This document shows positions 36,067 to 42,037 of a DNA stretch of 44,107 bases, piece after piece. Position 1 is the stretch's first letter. Each line of letters starts with the position of its first letter. This stretch comes from Desulfuromonas sp. (GTDB lineage: Bacteria; Desulfobacterota; Desulfuromonadia; Desulfuromonadales; BM501). The DNA lies in assembly GCF_002868845.1 (NCBI RefSeq), contig NZ_PKUB01000016.1, forward strand, positions 1 through 44,107. Reading direction: 5' to 3'. Below the pieces are notes generated by a model, which saw nothing but the letters and a program-made list of their open reading frames with translations, was not told the origin of the DNA and searched no databases. Position numbers and translations under genes: made by a program.

Positions 36067-37032
36067 ATGCGCGTACTCTCGGGAATTCAACCTTCCGGCT
36101 CCCTGCACCTGGGCAACTACTTCGGCATGATGAAGAAGATGATCGAATACCAGGAGAAGGAGGAGCTCTTCTGCTTCATCGCCAACTACCACGCCCAGAC
36201 GAGTCTCTCCGACGGCAAAAAGCTGGCCGTGGGGACCCTGGAGGCGGCGGCCAACTTCCTCGCCCTCGGCATGGACCCCGAGAAGAGCACTTTCTGGGTG
36301 CAGTCGGACGTGCCGGAGGTGCAGGAGCTGGCCTGGGTCCTCTCCAACTTCACCCCCATGGGGCTGCTCGAGCGCTGCCACAGCTACAAGGACAAGGTCG
36401 CCAACAAGATAAAGCCGAACCACGGCCTCTTCGCCTATCCGGTGCTGATGACCGCCGACATCCTGATGTTCCATAGCGACAAGGTCCCCGTCGGCAAGGA
36501 CCAGAAGCAGCACGTGGAGGTGGCCCGGGACGTCGCCATCAAGTTCAACAACGAATACGGCGAAATCTTCACCCTCCCCGAGCCGGAGATCGACCAGGAC
36601 GTGGCCACCGTCCCCGGCCTCGACGGCAGAAAAATGAGCAAGAGCTACGGCAACACCATCGACCTCTTCCTCGAGGAGAAGGCCCTGCGCAAGCAGATCA
36701 TGCGCATCGTCACCGACCCGACCCCGGTGGAGGACCCCAAGGACCCGGACACCTGCAACGTCTTCCAGATCTACCGCCTGTTCGTGGACAAGGAGCAGGA
36801 GGCCGCCCTGCGCAGTCACTACGAGGCGGGTGGCCTGGGCTACGGAGAGGTGAAGCAGGAGCTGTTCGAGACCGTGCGCGACTTCTTCGCCCCCTATACC
36901 GAGCGGCGGAACGAACTGATCGCCGACAAGGACGGGTTGCGCAAGACCCTGGCGGCCGGCGCCGAGAAGGCCCGCTGGGCGGCGGCCAAGACCCTGCGCA
37001 AAGTGAGGAAGAAAACGGGGTTGACCTACTAA
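36067..37032 (+). CDS. trpS: Tryptophanyl-tRNA synthetase
   Basis: A 321-residue class I synthetase that charges tRNA-Trp. The HIGH-type signature is SLHLGNY (GIQPSGSLHLGNYFG, residues 6-20) and the KMSKS motif is intact (GRKMSKSYGN, about 190). Length and block order match bacterial TrpS (FIANYHAQTSL, NHGLFAYPVLMTADIL, VGKDQKQHVEVARDVA). AAAGGA lies before the ATG at 36067. It is transcribed alone, from a promoter about 200 nt upstream through a leader peptide and attenuator, and ends in a very strong terminator. Confidence 0.98.
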   Translation: MRVLSGIQPSGSLHLGNYFGMMKKMIEYQEKEELFCFIANYHAQTSLSDGKKLAVGTLEAAANFLALGMDPEKSTFWVQSDVPEVQELAWVLSNFTPMGLLERCHSYKDKVANKIKPNHGLFAYPVLMTADILMFHSDKVPVGKDQKQHVEVARDVAIKFNNEYGEIFTLPEPEIDQDVATVPGLDGRKMSKSYGNTIDLFLEEKALRKQIMRIVTDPTPVEDPKDPDTCNVFQIYRLFVDKEQEAALRSHYEAGGLGYGEVKQELFETVRDFFAPYTERRNELIADKDGLRKTLAAGAEKARWAAAKTLRKVRKKTGLTY

Positions 37033-37048
37033 ACACCTATTCGCCAAA

Positions 37049-37093
37049 CCAAAGGAAAACGGGGAGCCCGGCGGGCTCCCCGTTTTCCTTTGG
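37049..37093 (+). terminator. Strong terminator after trpS
   Basis: A perfect 21-bp inverted repeat (37049-37069 with 37073-37093) with a GGC loop. The outer part is A/T-rich (CCAAAGGAAAAC / GTTTTCCTTTGG), so it can act in both directions. It lies 16 nt past the trpS stop. Confidence 0.85.
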
Positions 37094-37102
37094 CTCTCCA
37101 GC

Positions 37103-37130
37103 TTGCACCCCCCGCCATCCCTGTCATAAT
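37103..37130 (+). promoter_or_regulatory. Promoter for the small zinc-ribbon gene
   Basis: TTGCAC (37103-37108) and CATAAT (37125-37130) with a 16-base spacer lie between the trpS terminator and the gene at 37174. Confidence 0.4.
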
Positions 37131-37173
37131 TTCACTAGGCAGCAGGTCATTCACCTACGTCCCGGGAGGGTCT

Positions 37174-37353
37174 ATGAGCGTTTATCGCAAGTGGTACTGC
37201 ACCTGTGTCGGCAGTCCTGTCGAGCTCGACTACCAGGAGAAAATCGACGAGGAGGGGGACACCCAGCCCTCCTGCCGACGCTGCGGCGCCACCCCCTCCT
37301 CCGACCCGCGCAAGACCGTCATCTACCGTGACATCGAGGACTGGGAGGACTGA
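37174..37353 (+). CDS. Small zinc-ribbon-like protein
   Basis: A 59-residue protein, MSVYRKWYCTCVGSPVELDY..., with cysteines arranged as CxC (residues 9 and 11) and CxxC (SCRRCGATP, about 34-37), suggesting a single metal-binding ribbon. The body is acidic. GGGAGGG lies 3-4 bases before the ATG at 37174. The stop is 6 nt from the stop of the convergent DUF4177 gene. The function is unknown. Confidence 0.75.
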   Translation: MSVYRKWYCTCVGSPVELDYQEKIDEEGDTQPSCRRCGATPSSDPRKTVIYRDIEDWED

Positions 37354-37359
37354 CCCGGC

Positions 37360-37536
37360 TCACTCGTCGGAGGACCGGGTGAAAAGAACAAAAGCCATGG
37401 CAGGCCGCTTGCTCGCCTCGCGCATGGCTAACTGAACCCCTTCGAAGGTCCAGCCCTGCCCGGCCCACTCGTTGAGAATGTCCTCCAGGGTCTCATCGGT
37501 TACCAGGCTCGTTTCCACGACTTTGTAGCGTACCAT
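37360..37536 (-). CDS. DUF4177-type small protein
   Basis: A 58-residue protein, MVRYKVVETSLVTDETLEDI..., then LNEWAGQGWTFEGVQLAMREASKRPAMAFVLFTR. The pattern 'YKVVE ... ILNEW...GW ... F' is that of DUF4177 proteins, small alpha/beta proteins of unknown role. The ATG at 37536 is chosen because GGAGGG lies upstream and the family begins at this point; an ATG at 37581 would add 15 residues without a ribosome site. The next gene upstream in the same direction ends 49 nt away. Confidence 0.8.
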   Translation of the reverse strand: MVRYKVVETSLVTDETLEDILNEWAGQGWTFEGVQLAMREASKRPAMAFVLFTRSSDE

Positions 37537-37585
37537 CTGTCGCCCTCCCCCTCTTGCCGGCCCCGCAATCGGCCGATTCACTCCC

Positions 37586-38446
37586 CTATTCCCGATAGTC
37601 CACCGAACACATCCCCGCCACCGGGCACGCCACGCACCACTCTCCCCGTCTCCCCGTACACCCCTCGCTGATCCCCAGATGGGCCAGGGCGAAGTCGTAG
37701 CGGACGGGGTCGGTCGGATCGAGGCGGCGCAGGCTCTCGGTCACCTCCAGGGCCATTTTCCAGCCTGGGCCTTTGCGCCGGCTCAGGCCGAGCAGGCGGG
37801 AGATCCGCGCGGTGTGGGTGTCGAGGGGAACGACGAGGCGCGAAGGCGCGACCCCCGTCCACAACCCCAAATCGAGGCCGTCGTCCGGACGACAGACCCA
37901 GCGCAGGAACATGCACAGGCGTTTGCAGGCGCTGCCCCCCTGCGGACTGGGGAAAAAGTAGCGCACCCCGGCCTCGACCGGCAGGTCGGGACGGCCGTAG
38001 AGCGGGGAGACGTCGAGGGCCAGGGCGCGGCGGCAGAAAGCGGCCAGGCCCGGCCCGATATCGGGAGACCCGGGATCGTCCCCGGCCCGGAAGAACCCCT
38101 CAAGGCTCCCCGCCTCCTCCAGCATGCCCCGCAGCAGCCAGCAGAGGCAGGCGATGTCCCGGCCGGTGTTGAAGCGGTGCTTGAAACCGGCCAGCCGGGC
38201 CCCGTCGCGCCGGGGGTCGAAATCGGCCACGAACCGGGCCGGACTGCTCCCCATGAGGGCAAAGAGGGTTTCAAGGCTGTTGCGGATGGACGCCACCCGG
38301 CCGTAGGCCAGGGCGGCGGAGATGAAGGCCGCCACCTCGCGGTCCCGGGGGTGACTGTAGCGGCGAGGGTATTCGAGGGGATCGTTGGCGAGAAACCCCG
38401 CCCCGCGCCTGATCGTCACCTCCTCCAGTACCTCCCGCAGTTCCAT
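37586..38446 (-). CDS. TIGR02757/DUF2400 family protein
   Basis: A 286-residue protein of the DUF2400/TIGR02757 family, which is related to HhH-GPD DNA glycosylases. Family blocks are visible: DPLEYPRRYSHPRDREVAAFISAALAYGRVASI near the N-terminus, FKHRFNTGRDIACL, CKRLCMFLRWVCRPDDGLDLGLW and VVPLDTHTARISRLLGL. The C-terminal cluster C-x7-C-x2-C-x5-C (CTGRRGEWCVACPVAGMC) resembles the endonuclease III iron-sulfur motif (C-x6-C-x2-C-x5-C). A role in DNA repair is inferred, not shown. The ribosome site is weak. It is divergent from DUF485, with a gap of over 500 nt. Confidence 0.88.
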   Translation of the reverse strand: MELREVLEEVTIRRGAGFLANDPLEYPRRYSHPRDREVAAFISAALAYGRVASIRNSLETLFALMGSSPARFVADFDPRRDGARLAGFKHRFNTGRDIACLCWLLRGMLEEAGSLEGFFRAGDDPGSPDIGPGLAAFCRRALALDVSPLYGRPDLPVEAGVRYFFPSPQGGSACKRLCMFLRWVCRPDDGLDLGLWTGVAPSRLVVPLDTHTARISRLLGLSRRKGPGWKMALEVTESLRRLDPTDPVRYDFALAHLGISEGCTGRRGEWCVACPVAGMCSVDYRE

Positions 38447-38665
38447 GCCGGCAAGTTAGCACAGGAGCGTCCCCGCCCCAAGGTCAAAACGGGCGCCCAC
38501 ATTGTCTTTCTGTCCCGTTTCCATATCGTGCAAGATTTACTCAATAAATAAAATCGTTTTTGGAAAACAATATAAGGGATTTTTTATCGTGGGGAAAAAC
38601 CACAAGTTCCCGTACACTTGAAGCGTTTCGCCCCACGAAACGCCCAGTTTAGCCACAGTTTAAGG
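38447..38665. other. AT-rich intergenic region upstream of the DUF485-symporter unit
   Basis: No gene is visible. It is far less GC-rich than the surroundings and precedes the main promoter at 38666. It holds a perfect inverted repeat at 38623-38643 and a GTGG...CCAC hairpin near 38588-38602. Binding sites for regulators are likely but cannot be named. Confidence 0.4.
38623..38643. promoter_or_regulatory. Perfect inverted repeat upstream of the symporter promoter
   Basis: The 8-bp arms GCGTTTCG and CGAAACGC are separated by CCCCA. It is centred about 33 bases upstream of the -35 element, a position suited to an activator, or it may be the remnant of a terminator. Confidence 0.4.
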
Positions 38666-38693
38666 TTGACTTGTTTTTAAAACATCGTATTAT
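38666..38693 (+). promoter_or_regulatory. Promoter for the DUF485-symporter unit
   Basis: TTGACT (38666-38671) and TATTAT (38688-38693) with a 16-base spacer in an AT-rich setting. The start would be near 38700, giving a leader of about 260 nt. Confidence 0.55.
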
Positions 38694-38699
38694 GTGGCG

Positions 38700-38960
38700 A
38701 AAATAAACCCCCACAATAGGACAATTATTACCATTCCCAATTTGACCATACCCTGTTTTTCAAAAAACGGTTAGCGATGTTCGCGGGCTCCGCCTCTTTC
38801 CTTCCCTCAGGAAAAGCGGACCTCTCGGAGAGGAGGTGAAGGCAAAAAGCATTTCCGGCCAATGAAGTCCGGATACGATGCGCCGATATCGGTGCCGTCT
38901 ATTTTTCCGTTTTATATCGCGCAGTTGCGGCAAAATTTCAAGCGAAAAGGAGTAACAACA
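38700..38960 (+). promoter_or_regulatory. Long structured 5' leader of the DUF485-symporter unit
   Basis: The leader contains three ordered hairpins visible by eye: TCCGC/GCGGA enclosing TTTCC/GGAAA (38789-38820), CCTC/GAGG (38821-38833) and TCCGG/CCGGA (38854-38873), plus CCGATATCGG (38883-38892). Purine-rich single strands (GAGGTGAAGGCAAAAAGC) join them. This looks like a cis-acting RNA. A sodium- or metabolite-sensing riboswitch would suit the downstream Na+ symporter, but no known class could be assigned. Confidence 0.4.
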
Positions 38961-39227
38961 ATGGGACACGGACCCGCAGTAAAGCTTGGTAAGGACAACG
39001 CGTCCGCCTACAAGACCAGGCTCGGCATCTGGATGTTCATCGCCTACACCCTCTTTTACGCCAGCTTCGTGGCCATCAACGCCATCAAGCCCGCGTTCAT
39101 GCAGCAGGTCGTCATGGGGCAGACCGTCGCCGTCGTCTACGGCTTCGCTCTGATCTTCGTCGCTTTCATCATGGCGCTCGTCTACAACAGTCTCTGCACC
39201 GCTGCAGAGACCCGCATGAACGGATAA
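38961..39227 (+). CDS. DUF485 membrane protein, symporter partner
   Basis: An 88-residue inner-membrane protein with two hydrophobic helices (WMFIAYTLFYASFVAINAI and VVYGFALIFVAFIMALVY). DUF485 proteins are typically encoded immediately before ActP-like sodium:solute symporters, as yjcH precedes actP in E. coli. AAGGAG lies 8 bases before the ATG at 38961; the frame is open upstream, but that part lies in the structured leader. The symporter starts 13 nt after the stop. Confidence 0.93.
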   Translation: MGHGPAVKLGKDNASAYKTRLGIWMFIAYTLFYASFVAINAIKPAFMQQVVMGQTVAVVYGFALIFVAFIMALVYNSLCTAAETRMNG

Positions 39228-39240
39228 GGAGGGTCGACCT

Positions 39241-41172
39241 ATTGTTTACACGCAATCACCTCTGGCCATCGGCCTTTTCATCACCTTCGTTCTTTTCGTC
39301 CTGGGCCTCTCCTTCTACCTGGCCCGGCGCACCACCTCCGCTGAAGGCTACTACGCCGCCGGCGGCAACATCCACTGGTTCACCAACGGCATCGCCTTCG
39401 CCGGCGACTACCTCTCGGCGGCCTCCTTCCTCGGCATCTGCGGCATGATCGCCACCGCCGGCTACGACGGCTGGATGTACTCCATCGGCTACCTCGCCGG
39501 CTGGATCGTCGCCCTGTTCCTGGTCGCCGAACCGATGAAGCGCCTCGGCAAATTCACCTTCACCGACGCCCTCGACAGCAAGTTCAACAGCAAGGCGATC
39601 CAGCTGACGGCCGCCATCTCGACCCTGCTCGTCTCGGTCTTCTACCTGATCCCGCAGATGGTCGGCGCCGGCGTGCTGGTCCAGCCCCTGCTCGGCCTTC
39701 CCCACTGGGTCGGGGTCTGCATCGTCGGCATCGTCGTCACCATCATCGTCGCCACCGCCGGCATGGCCTCCACCACCTACGTGCAGTTCTTCAAGGGCGC
39801 CCTGCTCCTGATCATGTCCACGGTCGTGGTCATCGCCGTACTGGTGCGCGGCCTCTCCACCGAACCGGTCAACAACGGCCAGCCCTACCACGACTTCAAG
39901 ACCCTGCAGGCCAGCGTCGCCGCCGACGGAAGCCTCCAGGTGGCCGGCTACGCCGCCGCCGCCGACTGGAAAACGAGCGAGTTCGGCAAGGCCGGCTTCG
40001 TCCAGCTCGAGAAAGACGGCGCCGAGTCGATCTGGCACCTCAACGAAGCGGCCGGCGGCGGCTACGCCCTCGAGGAAACCCTCTTCACCGCCGAACTCGC
40101 CAACGGCACCAAGCTCTACAACGGCGCCGAGAAGAGCGAAGGCAAGTTCTTCCCCGTCGGCCACATCAAGGAACTGCGCATGGACGGCGAGGAAGTGGCC
40201 GCCACCGGCGCCGTCGGGCCCCTGGCCTACCTCTCCGCCCTCAAGGACAGCACCATCGTCCTCTGGGGCAAGAAGTACGTCAAGGTCGGCGAGGCCAAGT
40301 ACACCGTCTACTACCAGAAGCCGACTCCCGGCGCCCGCGTGCTGCGCCCCGGCCTTAAGTTCAAGGTCGACAACGCCACCGGCACCCAGAAGTTCAACTT
40401 CATCTCCCTGATGCTGGCCCTGTTCTGCGGCACCGCGGCCCTGCCCCACATCCTGATCCGCTACTACACCGTGCCGAGCCAGGCCGCGGCCCGTAAGTCG
40501 ACCATCGTAGCCATCGCCTCCATCGGCTTCTTCTACGTGCTCACCCTCTTCCTCGGCATGGGCGCCATGACCAACGGCGTCATCAACATCACCGACAACA
40601 ACATGAGCGCCCCGCTACTCGCCCTCTCCTTCGGGGTTGTCTTGTTCGCGGTCATATCGTCCCTGGCCTTCGCCACCGTCCTGGGGACGGTCTCGGGCCT
40701 GATCGTCGCCGCGTCGGGCGCGGTGGCCCACGACCTGATGGACAACTTCCTCGGCCTGAAGATGACCGACGCGGGCAAGGTGCGCGCCGGCAAGATCGCC
40801 GCGATCGTCGTCGGCTGCATCGCCATCTACCTCGGCATCGTCTTCGAGGGGATGAACGTCTCCTTCCTCGTCGGCTGGGCCTTCGCCGTGGCGGCCTCGG
40901 CCAACCTGCCGGCGATCCTGATGCTCCTCTTCTGGAAGAAGACCACCGCCAAGGGCGTGGCCGCCTCGATCACGGTCGGCCTGGTCTCGGCCCTCGGCCT
41001 GATCCTCATCTCGCCCGACATGTGGGTGCGCTACGGCCTGCTGCCCCAGGACGCTCCGATCGCCATCAACAGCCCGGGCCTGATCTCCATCCCCCTCTCC
41101 TTCATCGCCCTGATCGTCGTCTCCCTGATGACCCAGAAGGACGCGATCGCTGTCGAGGGAGCGGAAGCCTAA
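39241..41172 (+). CDS. Sodium:solute symporter, acetate/monocarboxylate (ActP-like), with ATT start
   Basis: A 643-residue polytopic SSS-family transporter, probably Na+-coupled uptake of acetate or another short carboxylate. The N-terminus reads (M)VYTQSPLAIGLFITFVLFVLGLSFYLARR, then GYYAAGGNIHWFTNGIAFAGDYLSAASFLG and GYDGWMYSIGYLAGW, standard ActP blocks. About 13 helices are visible. Between two central helices is a soluble insert of about 150 residues (about 220-370, from STEPVNNGQPYHDF to LRPGLKFKVDN), which explains the length against 549 for E. coli ActP. No ATG, GTG or TTG precedes the first helix in frame: at the position expected from GGAGG (39228-39232) the codon is ATT (39241). 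Using the first ATG (39445) would delete the first helices. Confidence 0.88.
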   Translation: MVYTQSPLAIGLFITFVLFVLGLSFYLARRTTSAEGYYAAGGNIHWFTNGIAFAGDYLSAASFLGICGMIATAGYDGWMYSIGYLAGWIVALFLVAEPMKRLGKFTFTDALDSKFNSKAIQLTAAISTLLVSVFYLIPQMVGAGVLVQPLLGLPHWVGVCIVGIVVTIIVATAGMASTTYVQFFKGALLLIMSTVVVIAVLVRGLSTEPVNNGQPYHDFKTLQASVAADGSLQVAGYAAAADWKTSEFGKAGFVQLEKDGAESIWHLNEAAGGGYALEETLFTAELANGTKLYNGAEKSEGKFFPVGHIKELRMDGEEVAATGAVGPLAYLSALKDSTIVLWGKKYVKVGEAKYTVYYQKPTPGARVLRPGLKFKVDNATGTQKFNFISLMLALFCGTAALPHILIRYYTVPSQAAARKSTIVAIASIGFFYVLTLFLGMGAMTNGVINITDNNMSAPLLALSFGVVLFAVISSLAFATVLGTVSGLIVAASGAVAHDLMDNFLGLKMTDAGKVRAGKIAAIVVGCIAIYLGIVFEGMNVSFLVGWAFAVAASANLPAILMLLFWKKTTAKGVAASITVGLVSALGLILISPDMWVRYGLLPQDAPIAINSPGLISIPLSFIALIVVSLMTQKDAIAVEGAEA

Positions 41173-41178
41173 AGCGGC

Positions 41179-41206
41179 TTGCCATTTTCCGCATGATCTG
41201 TAATAT
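41179..41206 (+). promoter_or_regulatory. Possible promoter for the small membrane protein gene
   Basis: TTGCCA (41179-41184) and TAATAT (41201-41206) with a 16-base spacer. The start would fall at about 41213, right at the hairpin described next, so the promoter and the terminator compete as explanations of this gap. Confidence 0.35.
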
Positions 41207-41207
41207 G

Positions 41208-41239
41208 GTGGGGCCGTCATCCGACGGCACCTCTTTTTT
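41208..41239 (+). terminator. Terminator after the symporter
   Basis: The stem GCCGTC / GACGGC (41213-41218 with 41223-41228, loop ATCC), extended by GGTG/CACC with a bulge, is followed by ACCTCTTTTTT. It lies about 40 nt past the symporter stop. Confidence 0.7.
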
Positions 41240-41260
41240 CACCCTGACAAGGCCTGTACA

Positions 41261-41878
41261 ATGAAACGTTTTCGCTTCACCCTGCTCGCCGTCTGCCTGG
41301 TCCTGCTCTACCTGGGGGCAACCGACGTCTCCCTGTCTCTGCGCAACCGCGAACCGCTCCCGGCGACGGTCGAAGAACTCGAGCGCTCCGGAGCGCCGCG
41401 GGAATGGCTGACGGTCAGCGGGGGCCACCAGAACGTCCTCGACGCCATCAACATGACCGGAACCATCGAGATCGACGCCCTGCTCGTCCCCCTGACCCTC
41501 TCCCCGGAGGGCCGGTCCTACAGGGTGCTTTTCGAGACCCGCGACCCGCAGATCCTCGACACCTGGAAGACCTACTACTTCAAGCTCGACTCCCCCCTGG
41601 CGAAGGAGACCTACCTGGCCGAACACCGGGACGCCTTCTTTCCGCGCCGGGAACTGACCGGGATGGTCGTCGGCGGCCTTGTCGCCTCCGGCAACCGGGA
41701 CAAGCTTCTGAAGCTGGCCCGCGAGGTCGGCATGGATGTCGCCGATGACGCCATCTTCATCAGCGAAGGAAAGGAGCCGCCCCGCTATCGCGGCGGGTTC
41801 TTCCTGGTCATCGCCCTGCTCGGTCTGGTCAAGATCGTCGGCATGATGAAGAAGGCGCAGCAATCCCCCCCCGCCTGA
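41261..41878 (+). CDS. Membrane protein of unknown function
   Basis: A 205-residue protein with an N-terminal membrane helix (FTLLAVCLVLLYLGATDVSLSL), a soluble middle of about 140 residues (TVSGGHQNVLDAINMTGTIEIDALLVPL..., SYRVLFETRDPQIL) and a C-terminal helix (GGFFLVIALLGLVKIVGMM). No family was recognised. It probably sits in the inner membrane with the middle domain in the periplasm. AAGG lies about 9 bases before the ATG. It is flanked by terminators on both sides and so appears to be a single-gene unit. Confidence 0.8.
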   Translation: MKRFRFTLLAVCLVLLYLGATDVSLSLRNREPLPATVEELERSGAPREWLTVSGGHQNVLDAINMTGTIEIDALLVPLTLSPEGRSYRVLFETRDPQILDTWKTYYFKLDSPLAKETYLAEHRDAFFPRRELTGMVVGGLVASGNRDKLLKLAREVGMDVADDAIFISEGKEPPRYRGGFFLVIALLGLVKIVGMMKKAQQSPPA

Positions 41879-41902
41879 GCCTCCGCGCACAATCAAAAAT
41901 TC

Positions 41903-41931
41903 AGGCCGCCACCGGACAGGTGGCGGCCTTT
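41903..41931 (+). terminator. Terminator after the small membrane protein gene
   Basis: A perfect 11-bp stem AGGCCGCCACC / GGTGGCGGCCT (41903-41913 with 41919-41929, loop GGACA) is followed by TTTCCATTTT. It lies 24 nt past the stop. Confidence 0.8.
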
Positions 41932-41980
41932 CCATTTTCAATCTCTATCGAATCCGCCTCATGTATCGGTATTTTCAATT

Positions 41981-41993
41981 GGACATATTGTCC
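41981..41993. promoter_or_regulatory. GGACA-TAT-TGTCC palindrome upstream of the Fe-S/VTT gene
   Basis: A 13-base palindrome lies in the AT-rich stretch 45 nt before the gene start. TTGGACA also recurs near the window end (about 44095). It could be an operator overlapping the promoter; the regulator is unknown. Confidence 0.3.
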
Positions 41994-42037
41994 TTATTTA
42001 TCTAACCTTACTCCGAATTTATCGAAGGTAAGAAGCG

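Noticed and set aside
39445-39447. ATG at 39445 as the start of the symporter
   Set aside because: It would remove about 68 residues including the first helices and has no ribosome site. Homology clearly begins at 39241.
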